Source of the DNA: an uncultured Clostridia bacterium | Lineage (GTDB): Bacteria; Bacillota; Clostridia; Christensenellales; Aristaeellaceae | Assembly: GCA_934643825.1 (NCBI GenBank) | Contig: CAKUCW010000030.1 | Coordinates: 1 to 32,661, forward strand | DNA: 32,661 bases | Direction: 5' to 3' | Shown here: piece after piece, positions 1 through 7,018 of the stretch | Layout of the letters: every line of letters starts with the position of its first letter | Position numbering within the stretch: the stretch's first letter is position 1 | Translations under genes and position numbers: made by a program | The notes under the pieces: model-generated | Told to the model about the DNA's origin: nothing | The model's input: only the letters and a program-made list of their open reading frames with translations | Databases searched by the model: none

Positions 1-19
1 CCAACGCGACCACCGACAA

Positions 20-56
20 TTCGGCGGGCCGCACCATAACTGTCAGCCGAAATTAT
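20..56 (+). other. Imperfect hairpin in the tuf leader
   Basis: The arms AATTCGGC (from about 20) and GCCGAAATT (ending about 56) can pair with one bulge, just upstream of the tuf ribosome binding site GAGGAGG. No reading frame in 1-72 looks like the C-terminus of EF-G, so what lies upstream of tuf cannot be told from this window. Weak structure; role unknown. Confidence 0.3.
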
Positions 57-72
57 CGAGGAGGTTATTCCA

Positions 73-1287
73 ATGGCGAAGCAAAAGTTTGAGCGCACCA
101 AGCCGCACGTTAACATCGGCACCATCGGCCACGTTGACCACGGCAAGACGACCCTGACCGCTGCCATCACGATGGTTCTGTCTACCTTCGGCGAAGCGCA
201 GGCAATGCGTTACGACGAGATCGACAAGGCGCCGGAAGAGAAGGCACGTGGAATCACGATTAACACCGCGCACGTCGAGTATGAGACCGAGAAGCGTCAC
301 TATGCTCACGTTGACTGCCCGGGCCACGCCGACTATGTTAAGAACATGATCACCGGCGCTGCTCAGATGGACGGCGCGATTCTGGTTGTTTCCGCTCCGG
401 ACGGCCCGATGCCGCAGACCCGTGAGCACATCCTGCTCGCTCGTCAGGTCGGCGTTCACTACATCGTTGTCTTCCTGAACAAGACCGATATGATGGACGA
501 CGAAGAGCTGCTTGAGCTGGTCGAGATGGAGATCCGTGAGCTGCTCAGCTCCTACGGCTTCCCGGGTGACGAGATCCCGATCATCCGCGGTTCCGCGCTG
601 AAGGCTCTGGAGTATGTCCAGAACGGCGGCACCAACCCGAAGGAAGCGCCGGAGTGCCAGTGCATCTTTGCTCTGATGGACGCTGTCGATGAGTACATCC
701 CGTCCCCGGAGCGCGACACCGACAAGCCGTTCCTGATGCCTGTTGAGGACGTGTTCTCCATCACGGGCCGCGGTACCGTTGCTACCGGTCGTGTTGAGCG
801 CGGCGTGGTTAAGGTATCCGACACGGTTGAAATCGTTGGCCTGCAGGACAAGCCGCGCAGCACGGTTGTTACCGGCGTGGAAATGTTCCGCAAGCTGCTG
901 GATCAGGCTGAGGCCGGTGACAACATCGGCGTTCTGCTGCGTGGTATCCAGCGCAACGAGGTCGAGCGCGGCCAGGTTCTGGCTAAGCCGGGCTCCATCC
1001 ATCCGCACACCCACTACATGGGTCAGGTTTACGTTCTGACGAAGGAAGAGGGCGGCCGTCATACCCCGTTCTTCAACGGCTATCGTCCGCAGTTCTACTT
1101 CCGTACCACCGACGTTACCGGCAACATCAAGCTGCCGGAGGGCGTTGAGATGGTTATGCCGGGCGACAACGTGGACATGGAGTGCACGCTGATCACCCCG
1201 ATCGCTATGGACGAGAAGCTGCGTTTCGCTATCCGCGAGGGCGGCCGTACCGTCGGCTCCGGCGTTGTCACCAAGATCCTTGAGTGA
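73..1287 (+). CDS. tuf: Elongation factor Tu (EF-Tu)
   Basis: EF-Tu is the GTPase that carries aminoacyl-tRNA to the ribosomal A site in the cytoplasm. The 404-residue product shows the family signatures in order: P-loop GHVDHGKT near residue 19, switch region RGITINTAHVEYET, G3 motif DCPGH, G4 motif NKTD (NKCD in most bacteria), and the SAL motif of G5, followed by the two beta-barrel domains ending in VGSGVVTKILE. It is complete and slightly longer than the usual 394-400 residues; the central stretch GGTNPKEAPECQ looks like a small extension. The start is fixed by GAGGAGG eight bases or so upstream and by the invariant MAKQKFERTKPHVN. A strong terminator follows at once, so the gene is transcriptionally separate from everything downstream. 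Its usual downstream neighbour rpsJ is about 28.6 kb away. Confidence 0.99.
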   Translation: MAKQKFERTKPHVNIGTIGHVDHGKTTLTAAITMVLSTFGEAQAMRYDEIDKAPEEKARGITINTAHVEYETEKRHYAHVDCPGHADYVKNMITGAAQMDGAILVVSAPDGPMPQTREHILLARQVGVHYIVVFLNKTDMMDDEELLELVEMEIRELLSSYGFPGDEIPIIRGSALKALEYVQNGGTNPKEAPECQCIFALMDAVDEYIPSPERDTDKPFLMPVEDVFSITGRGTVATGRVERGVVKVSDTVEIVGLQDKPRSTVVTGVEMFRKLLDQAEAGDNIGVLLRGIQRNEVERGQVLAKPGSIHPHTHYMGQVYVLTKEEGGRHTPFFNGYRPQFYFRTTDVTGNIKLPEGVEMVMPGDNVDMECTLITPIAMDEKLRFAIREGGRTVGSGVVTKILE

Positions 1288-1310
1288 TACCCGGTCTGAA
1301 ACGATCATCG

Positions 1311-1341
1311 AAGAGGACTTCCGAAAGGGAGTCCTCTTTTT
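1311..1341 (+). terminator. Rho-independent terminator of tuf
   Basis: AAGAGGACT and AGTCCTCTT form a 9-bp stem around a short loop, and the 3' arm runs into TTTTT. It lies 24 bases after the tuf stop. Confidence 0.93.
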
Positions 1342-1372
1342 GCTATGCAAAAAACGGCGGGGAAAGCGTAAA

Positions 1373-1640
1373 AGGAGTTTCGTCTAAAAATGTAGGTTAC
1401 AGCGTGAACCCGTTTCGGGGCTGTCAAGCTACAACACTGATATTTCAAGAATAAAACTAAGTATTTTTGCCCGAAGGTTTCCAAAGGGCGAGCGGAAAGC
1501 CCTTTGGTGGGGCGATGGGGCAAAGCCCCATATCCCAAAATGCTTAGATATTTATTTCCTGAAATGTTTAGTTTAAGCTTGACAGATCCTCGAAACTACT
1601 CTTTCTTAGATGGGGAGTACGTTAGGGCTGCCGATCCGGG
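1373..1640 (+). repeat. Palindromic repeat B, copy 1, interrupted by element A
   Basis: The left half (about 1373-1416, containing AATGTAGGTTACAGCG and ending CCCGTTTC) matches 1801-1846 closely. The right half (about 1588-1640, GAAACTAC followed by a T-rich run and ACGTTAGGGCTGCCG) matches 1873-1917. Between the halves, where copy 2 has a 26-base hairpin core, this copy carries palindromic element A (1421-1585). The arrangement reads as an insertion or a core swap. Confidence 0.6.
1421..1585 (+). repeat. Palindromic element A, copy 1 (165 bp, MITE-like)
   Basis: The ends CTGTCAAGCT and AGCTTGACAG are perfect inverted repeats. The inverted similarity continues imperfectly for about 45 bases on each side (TATTTCAAGAATAAAACTAAG against the reverse of the 3' arm). 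The middle has GGTTTCCAAAGGGCG and GGGGCGATGGGGCAAAGCCCC hairpins. A second copy, with the same ends apart from one base and a 26-27-base internal indel, lies at 18044-18244. No transposase is encoded, and I see no clear target-site duplication. A short open frame beginning MVGRWGKAPYP occurs in both copies but looks incidental. Confidence 0.7.
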
Positions 1641-1649
1641 AAACTTGCA
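1618..1649 (-). repeat. Partial repeat C (reverse orientation)
   Basis: Read on the minus strand it contains CGGATCGGCAGCCCTAACGT, identical to the corresponding part of repeat C unit 3 at 9201-9290. Only the distal hairpin region of the repeat is present. The remainder, 1650-1800, is non-coding with several GCTTCGC-type words and no gene that I can support. Confidence 0.5.
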
Positions 1650-1800
1650 TAGGGGCGCTGTCCTCTGCCTGCGGCAGACGCGCCCGCTTCGCGAACGCGC
1701 AAGCGCTCCTTGCGATTTCCGATTTCCGTCACGTTGAATCCCGCACAGCGGGCGCGTGATTCCGATCCCCAAGACCCATCTTCCGCTTCGCGGTGGGTTT

Positions 1801-1900
1801 AAGGGGTTTTCGTTAAAAAATGTAGGTTACAGCGCGAACCCGTTTCAATTGCAGAACGTTTCACGTTCTGCTCTGAAACTACATTTTTTGATTGTTTGGG
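1801..1900 (+). repeat. Palindromic repeat B, copy 2 (intact)
   Basis: AAAAAATGTAG and CTACATTTTTT are perfect 11-base arms; inside them GTTTCA pairs with TGAAAC and GCAGAACGT with ACGTTCTGC around a TTC loop. The whole can fold as one long hairpin with an internal loop. This copy gives the uninterrupted form against which copy 1 at 1373-1640 is read. Confidence 0.6.
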
Positions 1901-1901
1901 G

Positions 1902-1977
1902 TTACGTTGGGGCTGCCGCCCCAAGCCCTGCCTGAGGGGGATTCCCCCTCAGACTCCCTTCTTCCGCTTCGCGGCGG
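1902..1977 (-). repeat. Repeat C, reverse-orientation copy
   Basis: On the minus strand the order is GCGAAGCGGAAGAAGGGAG, hairpin CTGAGGGGG-aat-CCCCCTCAG, GCAGGGC, hairpin TTGGGGC-ggca-GCCCCAA, ACGTAACCCC. This is the same architecture as the three units at 8895-9290 and the decayed copy at 27608-27693, but with differently sequenced, still paired arms. Confidence 0.7.
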
Positions 1978-2028
1978 TTTTAACGGGCAGTTGCGGTTTA
2001 AGGGGAAGAGGAGAAGGCTGGATAAAAC

Positions 2029-2057
2029 TTGTTCTTATCCAATGAGAGGTGTATAAT
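2029..2057 (+). promoter_or_regulatory. Sigma-A type promoter of the HIT gene
   Basis: TTGTTC (2029-2034), a 17-bp spacer and TATAAT (2052-2057). It lies about 35 bases before the HIT start codon and just outside the repeat-rich region. Confidence 0.85.
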
Positions 2058-2091
2058 GTAGCCGAACAAAAAACATCGGGAGGGAAAATCT

Positions 2092-2511
2092 ATGAAGGAT
2101 CAGAACTGTGGCTACTGCATGCGCGGCGAATTGCTCGACGCATTTGGCATCTACATTTGCGACCTGAGCGTCAGCACGCTGATTTTATTCAGGGAACAGA
2201 GTCATCCGGGGCGCTGCATCGTTGCATACAAGGATCATGTGAGCGAGATTGTCAACATCTCCGATGAAGATCGAAACGCATTCTTTGCCGATGTGGCTCG
2301 TGCGGCGAAAGCTATCCATGCCGCTTTCCATCCGGACAAGGTGAACTACGGCGCGTATGGCGACACGGGATGCCATCTGCATATGCACTTGGTGCCGAAA
2401 TACAAGGATGAATTTGAGTGGGGCGGCGTATTTGCGATGAACCCCGGCAAGACCTATCTGACCGAGGAACAGTATGCCGCCATGATCGAAAAGATCAAGG
2501 CGAATCTGTAA
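2092..2511 (+). CDS. HIT family (histidine triad) nucleotide-binding protein
   Basis: HIT proteins hydrolyse or transfer nucleoside monophosphates from substrates such as adenosine phosphoramidates and dinucleoside polyphosphates; the exact substrate cannot be told here. The 139-residue product has the defining triad HLHMHLV at residues 95-101, with the middle and last histidines expected to be catalytic. A CGYC pair at residues 6-9 resembles the N-terminal metal-binding cysteines of some HIT branches; the usual partner histidine is not obvious. The start is set by GGGAGGG nine bases upstream. The stop is 4 bases before the start of the MerR gene, so the two are probably one transcript from the promoter at 2029-2057 and possibly translationally coupled. 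Whether the HIT enzyme has anything to do with the regulator's ligand is unknown. Confidence 0.92.
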   Translation: MKDQNCGYCMRGELLDAFGIYICDLSVSTLILFREQSHPGRCIVAYKDHVSEIVNISDEDRNAFFADVARAAKAIHAAFHPDKVNYGAYGDTGCHLHMHLVPKYKDEFEWGGVFAMNPGKTYLTEEQYAAMIEKIKANL

Positions 2512-2515
2512 AGCG

Positions 2516-3325
2516 ATGAAATACCGAATCGGTGAGGTGGCGGACTTTTTTGGCTTGACCAAGGAAGCGATTCGCTATTATGAAAGAAAAGGCATCGTTC
2601 ACTCGACCCGCGACGAGCAGACGGGTTATCGCTATTATGAGCGCGATGAAATCACCAGGCTCAAGCAGATTCGCACATTCGAGAGCCTAGGCTTTTCACT
2701 GCCGGAAGCACAGGCGATGATTGTAGAAACTACGTTTCCCGAAATAGAAGAGAGGCTTGCGGAAAAGCTTCGCGAGCTGAAAAAGAAGGAAGAAGCGCTC
2801 ATACGCATGCAGAAGGAAATTGAATACCAACAGAAGTATATTCGGGGATTCAAGTCAGGAAAGATTGAGCTGCGCGTGATGCCTGAAACATACTTCTGGA
2901 GGCGTGTTCCGGATGAGGCGAGCGTTTGCACGGATCGCGAACGGGAAGAGATTGCGAAGGCACGCAACGAGGAAAAGCGCTGGGCGGAGGCGATGCCGCC
3001 TGTCAAGCTCTGCGGGCTGCATTATGACAAGAATTTGAATCCCCAAAGCGTGTTTGGTTCGACGGTCGAATGCGAAACGGCGCGGGAGCTGGGCTTGCCG
3101 CTCAGCCGGGCAGTGGTTTTGCCGGAAAGGCTCTGCGCGGTCGGCTATGCACAAGCTAAACTGGGCGATAAACCGGATATTTCGCATCTGACAGCGTGGG
3201 TGAAGGCACATGGATATCGCATCTGCGGAGAGATCTATGCCGCGGTGCGCATTGTTTACCGAAAGGAAGACGGCGAGCGCTGGGGTGTTCATGAGTTTTT
3301 TCTTCCGGTAGAGCCATGTGAATAA
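2516..3325 (+). CDS. MerR-family regulator with GyrI-like ligand-binding domain (BmrR-like)
   Basis: MerR regulators bind a dyad inside an over-long promoter spacer and untwist it when an inducer is bound. Residues 1-70 form the winged helix (YRIGEVADFFGLTKEAIRYY, then GYRYYERDEITRLKQIRT). About 75-110 is a charged coiled coil for dimerisation. About 120-269 resembles a GyrI/BmrR effector domain, with a C-terminal WGVHEFFLPVE strand. There is no cysteine pattern of the metal-sensing MerR proteins, so a small organic ligand is more likely. The ATG follows the HIT stop by 4 bases with only a weak Shine-Dalgarno, suggesting coupling. A hairpin terminator follows, and the next gene, a secreted reductase, has a promoter with a 19-bp spacer and an internal dyad; I infer that this is the regulator's target. 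Confidence 0.9.
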   Translation: MKYRIGEVADFFGLTKEAIRYYERKGIVHSTRDEQTGYRYYERDEITRLKQIRTFESLGFSLPEAQAMIVETTFPEIEERLAEKLRELKKKEEALIRMQKEIEYQQKYIRGFKSGKIELRVMPETYFWRRVPDEASVCTDREREEIAKARNEEKRWAEAMPPVKLCGLHYDKNLNPQSVFGSTVECETARELGLPLSRAVVLPERLCAVGYAQAKLGDKPDISHLTAWVKAHGYRICGEIYAAVRIVYRKEDGERWGVHEFFLPVEPCE

Positions 3326-3346
3326 TTTGTCGGTTATTGTGAAGAA

Positions 3347-3377
3347 AACGTGCATCACGAAGATGCGCGTTTTTCTG
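3347..3377 (+). terminator. Terminator of the HIT-merR operon
   Basis: CGTGCATC and GATGCGCG pair (one G-T) around ACGA, and the 3' arm continues into TTTTTCT. Confidence 0.75.
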
Positions 3378-3424
3378 AAACGATTAAATATCAAATGTTT
3401 TATCGAAATATTTCACGGAAATCC

Positions 3425-3455
3425 TTGACAGTCAAGTTACTTTACCCATTAGAAT
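3425..3455 (+). promoter_or_regulatory. Reductase promoter with 19-bp spacer and MerR-type dyad
   Basis: TTGACA (3425-3430) and TAGAAT (3450-3455) are separated by 19 bp instead of 17. The spacer contains the dyad GTCAAGTTACTTTAC (3431-3445), symmetric about its central T with one mismatched pair. A 19-20 bp spacer filled by a dyad is the established layout of MerR-controlled promoters. The regulator is encoded immediately upstream on the same strand. Confidence 0.75.
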
Positions 3456-3519
3456 GACCTCATCATTCACCGGTTGGCATGACAAAATGCCGACAGACCA
3501 TGTGAAAGGGGAAAAGAAC

Positions 3520-6021
3520 ATGAATAAGAAGGTCATTTCCTTCGGTCTTGCGATGATGCTGGCGGCAGCTCCGCTGGCGGCGGGCAGCGCGGCAGGGTTT
3601 ACGCCGGGCGAGTATGAAGCGACGGCACAGGGCTTTGGCGGCGCTGTAACCGTGAAGATCACCGTGGACGACAGCACGGTGACCGCCGTTCAGGTGACTG
3701 GCGAAGATGAGACGCCGACAATCGGCGGCGCGGCGATCGAAACGTTTAATGCGTCTTTGGTCGGCGCGACGGATGCCGAGGTGGACGGCGTTGCAGGCGC
3801 AACCGTGACCAGCACGGCTGTGAAGGAAGCGCTGGCTGAGGCGATGGCACAGGCGAGAGGTGAGGCGGCGGCTAACGATGCGGCTGTCGCGTTCAAGCCG
3901 GGCACATACACTGCTTCCGCAAAGGGCTATAACGGCGATGTAACCGTCAACGTGACGTTCTCCGAGAATGCCGTGACGGCGATTGAAGTGACCGATTCCA
4001 AGGAAACCGCGCATGTCGGCGACGTGGCATTTGATCCGATGATCGAGGATATGCTGGCGGCGAACGGTTCCGGCGTGGACAGCGTTTCCGGTGCGACCTT
4101 CTCCAGTGCCGCGCTGCGCAACGCTGTCAATGACGCTGCGGCGCAGGCGGAGTGCGCCAACCTCGGCGCGTTCAAGGCGGCGACCGTTGAGCATACCGCT
4201 CAGGCGCCGATCGAGGAGACCTATGACGTGGTCATCGTCGGCGCGGGCGGCGCGGGCATGGTTGCGGCGGCACAGGCAGCGCAGGACGGCAGCTCTGTGG
4301 TTGTGCTGGAAAAGAACGCCGAGATGGGCGGCAATACGCTGGTTTCCGGCGGTGCGTTCCAGTCCGTGATGCCGTACCTCGTCTGGGATGCGGAAAATCC
4401 GGATGCGACCACCGGCGTCAACCCGCTGGACGGTCAGACCTATGACAAGGTGAAGAACGACGCGGGTCGTATCGATACGCTCAAGACCATCCTCAACTGG
4501 TCGGAAGAGCCGTTTGACGGCACGCTGGATGCCGATCATCCGTTTGTCGCGGGCGATATCGCGCTGAACGCTGTCCGCGGCGTTCATGAGGAATACCTGC
4601 CGACGCTGAAGGCGCTCAAGGAAGAGATCAAGGCGTATCTCGACTGGGCACAGCCGCAGCTGGACGCGGGCGTTGAGGAGACGCAGCTCACCCTGTTCTC
4701 CACCATCAACCTGCATATCTTCCAGACCTACTACGGCGGTCTGCGTCCGAATGCTGACCACAGCGAGTGGGTGTACGGCCGTTACGACCTGGTCAACCAG
4801 TTCATCCAGGGCGGTCAGGAGATCAAGCCGTGGCTCGTCGCGCAGGGTGCAATTTTTGACTACACCAAGCAGTCCACGCTCATCGGCTGCCTGTGGCAGC
4901 GCGAGAATGCGCCGGTCGGCGGCGTGGTGGACGGTGTGGAATACGCCAGCAAGTGGGGCGCATATTTCGCCGTTCCGTACAACACGATGGTGACCGCGAA
5001 CGAGAACAACAAGGTCATGCTTCGCACCACCGCCAACGAGCTGATCGTTGAAAACGGCAAGGTGACCGGCGTCAAGGCGACGCAGTACGACGGCACCGAG
5101 GTGACCCTGCATGCCACCAAGGGCGTCATTCTGGCGACCGGCGGCTATGCGGCGAACATCGAGATGGTTCAGGAAACCAACGAATACTGGGATAAGGACT
5201 TCATCGCCGACAACATCGGCACCACCAACCGCTCTTCTCTGACCGGCGACGGCATCAACATGGCTGTGGCTGTCGGCGCGGCGACCGAGGGCGAGGGCTG
5301 GACGCAGATGATGCCTCTGGGCTGGGTTGACAACGGCAACCTCTCCGGCGGCGCAGGCGAGAACGTCATCTTCATCAATGCGGCGACCGGCAAGCGTTAT
5401 GTGGATGAATCCGCTGAGCGCGATGTGCTGTCCGAGGGCGGCTTCGAGAACGGCATGAGCAAGGAAACCGCCGAGAAGCTGGGACTCAAGTATGTTCCGG
5501 GCATCTATGTTGAAGTGTCCAACACCAGCGTTATGGCGGGCCCCGGCGGATTCAACAACACCAAGGCAGACGTTCCGGGTCGTATGTACTTCATGACCGT
5601 CGAAGAGCTGGCTGACAAGCTCGGCTGCGATGCGGCGGCTCTGCGCAAGACCATCGAGGACTACGACGCCTATGTCATGGGCACGGCGGACAGCCTCGAA
5701 GTCGAAAAGCTCTCTGTCCGCGGCACGGTCGGTCAGGTCGAGGTAGACGAGAACGGCAAGTACAAGCCGGAGACCTACAAGCTCGACGAGATTCGCGTGC
5801 GCTACATGGCTCCGTCCACCCATCATACCATGGGCGGCGTGAAGGTCGATCTCGACCGCCATGTGCTGGACACCAACGACAGCGTCATTCCGGGTCTGTA
5901 TGCGGCTGGCGAAATCACCGGCGGCATCCATGCGGGCAACCGTCTGGGCGGCAACGCTGTCACCGAAATCATCGTCTCCGGCCGTACCGCGGCGCAGGCG
6001 ATCGAGGCGGACAACCAGTAA
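3520..6021 (+). CDS. Secreted flavin reductase (fumarate/urocanate-reductase type) with two FMN-binding domains
   Basis: The family uses covalently bound FMN to pass electrons to an FAD domain that reduces an alkene acceptor such as fumarate or urocanate outside the membrane. The 833-residue product starts with a Sec signal peptide (MNKKVISFGLAMMLAAAP, cleavage near residue 25; no lipobox cysteine). Two tandem FMN_bind domains follow, about 27-110 and 125-210, with flavinylation motifs GATVT (Thr95) and SGATFSS (Thr193). From about 235 comes the FAD_binding_2 domain with GAGGAG near 241-246, then THHTMGGV near 767 and GNRLGGN near 806, matching the acceptor and FAD sites of the family. There is no haem motif CXXCH. 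The start at 3520 follows AAAGGGG; an upstream in-frame start at 3454 would lie in the -10 region and spoil the signal peptide. No apbE flavin transferase is in the window, so it must lie elsewhere. The acceptor cannot be assigned from sequence. Confidence 0.9.
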   Translation: MNKKVISFGLAMMLAAAPLAAGSAAGFTPGEYEATAQGFGGAVTVKITVDDSTVTAVQVTGEDETPTIGGAAIETFNASLVGATDAEVDGVAGATVTSTAVKEALAEAMAQARGEAAANDAAVAFKPGTYTASAKGYNGDVTVNVTFSENAVTAIEVTDSKETAHVGDVAFDPMIEDMLAANGSGVDSVSGATFSSAALRNAVNDAAAQAECANLGAFKAATVEHTAQAPIEETYDVVIVGAGGAGMVAAAQAAQDGSSVVVLEKNAEMGGNTLVSGGAFQSVMPYLVWDAENPDATTGVNPLDGQTYDKVKNDAGRIDTLKTILNWSEEPFDGTLDADHPFVAGDIALNAVRGVHEEYLPTLKALKEEIKAYLDWAQPQLDAGVEETQLTLFSTINLHIFQTYYGGLRPNADHSEWVYGRYDLVNQFIQGGQEIKPWLVAQGAIFDYTKQSTLIGCLWQRENAPVGGVVDGVEYASKWGAYFAVPYNTMVTANENNKVMLRTTANELIVENGKVTGVKATQYDGTEVTLHATKGVILATGGYAANIEMVQETNEYWDKDFIADNIGTTNRSSLTGDGINMAVAVGAATEGEGWTQMMPLGWVDNGNLSGGAGENVIFINAATGKRYVDESAERDVLSEGGFENGMSKETAEKLGLKYVPGIYVEVSNTSVMAGPGGFNNTKADVPGRMYFMTVEELADKLGCDAAALRKTIEDYDAYVMGTADSLEVEKLSVRGTVGQVEVDENGKYKPETYKLDEIRVRYMAPSTHHTMGGVKVDLDRHVLDTNDSVIPGLYAAGEITGGIHAGNRLGGNAVTEIIVSGRTAAQAIEADNQ

Positions 6022-6044
6022 GGTGTTTCACACAATTCCATTTG

Positions 6045-6079
6045 AAAGGGTTCACGCTTTCGCGGCGCGAACCCTTTTT
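6045..6079 (+). terminator. Terminator after the reductase
   Basis: AAAGGGTTC and GAACCCTTT form a 9-bp stem, with the 3' arm running into TTTTTG, 24 bases after the stop. Confidence 0.88.
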
Positions 6080-6093
6080 GTGCGTTTTAAGCA

Positions 6094-6122
6094 TTGCCAG
6101 AATCTTCCGTATAGACTATAAT
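6094..6122 (+). promoter_or_regulatory. Promoter of the DUF6273 gene
   Basis: TTGCCA (6094-6099), 17 bp, TATAAT (6117-6122). The same hexamers and spacing recur at 6899-6927. Confidence 0.85.
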
Positions 6123-6156
6123 ACAACTTATAAAACAGGAAAGAGGGCAAACACGC

Positions 6157-6843
6157 ATGAAGATGAAAAAATGGGCCGCGCTTGCGGCGCTGCTTCTGGC
6201 GGTCGGCGCAGCGACCGGCGCGACGGCGGAAGTCGCGGTCAACGATCATGTTTTCTTTGGCCATTATGAACAGGATAACGATTTGACCAATGGCGCGGAG
6301 GCGATCGAGTGGCGCGTGCTCAAGGTGGAGAACGGCGAAGCCCTGCTGATCAGCCAGTATGCACTGGACAGCCAGCCGTATAACGAAAAATACGCCGTTG
6401 CGCTGTGGAGCGAATGCACGCTGCGCACGTGGCTCAATACGGCTTTTTACGACGCGGCCTTCAACGACACGGAAAAGCAGGGCATCGTGACCAAGGAGCT
6501 GGAAAACTGGAAGGACGTGAACACTCAGGACACGGTTTCCCTGCTGGATAACGACGAGGCTAAAACCCTGTTTGAAAATCATGCGGACCGCATGACCGTG
6601 CCGACGGCCTACGCCATCGCGCAGGGCGCGTGGCAGAGCCAGAAGTATGGTCCCGGCAACGCACAGTGGTGGCTGCGCTCCCACAGCTGGGAGGAAAAGC
6701 ACCGCGGCGCTTATGTCGCGGGCAGCGGCGGCGTAATGACCTGCGGCGGCAACAGCATGGGCCGCGTGGATAACGCGCGGCTGAGCGTCCGCCCGGCGAT
6801 TTATGTCGCGACCGATGCGCTGGAAGCGCTTGCGACGAAATAA
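6157..6843 (+). CDS. Secreted DUF6273-type protein
   Basis: The 228-residue product has a signal peptide (MKMKKWAALAALLLAVG, likely cleavage after ATGATA near residue 24) and then one domain typical of DUF6273: HVFFGHYEQDND, EAIEWRVLKVENGEALLIS, W..CTLRTWLN..F...AF, AQWWLRSHS and a closing LSVRPAIYV. Such domains are frequent in surface and secreted proteins of Clostridia and recall the fold of formylglycine-generating-enzyme and C-type-lectin-like modules; no enzymatic function is established, and I assign none. There is no lipobox or sorting motif, so it is probably released or loosely wall-associated. It is a single-gene unit with its own promoter and terminator. A second possible start, two codons later, would not change the picture. 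Confidence 0.85.
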   Translation: MKMKKWAALAALLLAVGAATGATAEVAVNDHVFFGHYEQDNDLTNGAEAIEWRVLKVENGEALLISQYALDSQPYNEKYAVALWSECTLRTWLNTAFYDAAFNDTEKQGIVTKELENWKDVNTQDTVSLLDNDEAKTLFENHADRMTVPTAYAIAQGAWQSQKYGPGNAQWWLRSHSWEEKHRGAYVAGSGGVMTCGGNSMGRVDNARLSVRPAIYVATDALEALATK

Positions 6844-6860
6844 ACGGTTGCAAATGGCAA

Positions 6861-6897
6861 AACGGAGATGCATTCGGCGGGGTGCGTCTCCGTTTTT
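6861..6897 (+). terminator. Terminator of the DUF6273 gene
   Basis: ACGGAGA and TCTCCGT form the stem; TTTTTC follows the 3' arm. The next promoter starts two bases later. Confidence 0.85.
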
Positions 6898-6898
6898 C

Positions 6899-6927
6899 TT
6901 GCCAAAAAGCGCCAAATGGAATATAAT
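6899..6927 (+). promoter_or_regulatory. Promoter of the ATP-grasp/radical-SAM operon
   Basis: TTGCCA (6899-6904), 17 bp, TATAAT (6922-6927), about 90 bases before the start codon. Confidence 0.85.
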
Positions 6928-7018
6928 CAGAGCATGAAAATGCGCCCGTATGGCTTTTAGCGTTTTCACAGAAAATAGAAAAGAACAACAATTCATCAGA
7001 AAACGAGAGGGGTCAATC

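Noticed and set aside
1..72. 3' end of fusA
   Set aside because: None of the three frames resembles the C-terminus of EF-G; a stop occurs early in one and the others run into tuf out of frame.
43..1350. 435-residue minus-strand frame opposite tuf
   Set aside because: It is the mirror of a highly codon-biased tuf gene, with no ribosome site and no family resemblance.
1504..1737. 77-residue frame in element A copy 1
   Set aside because: It shares its first residues with the frame in copy 2 only because the DNA is repeated; no ribosome site, and the frame diverges outside the element.
3463..5931. 822-residue minus-strand frame opposite the reductase
   Set aside because: Product is rich in Arg, His and Ala, as expected for an antisense of a G+C-rich gene; the + strand gene is unmistakable.
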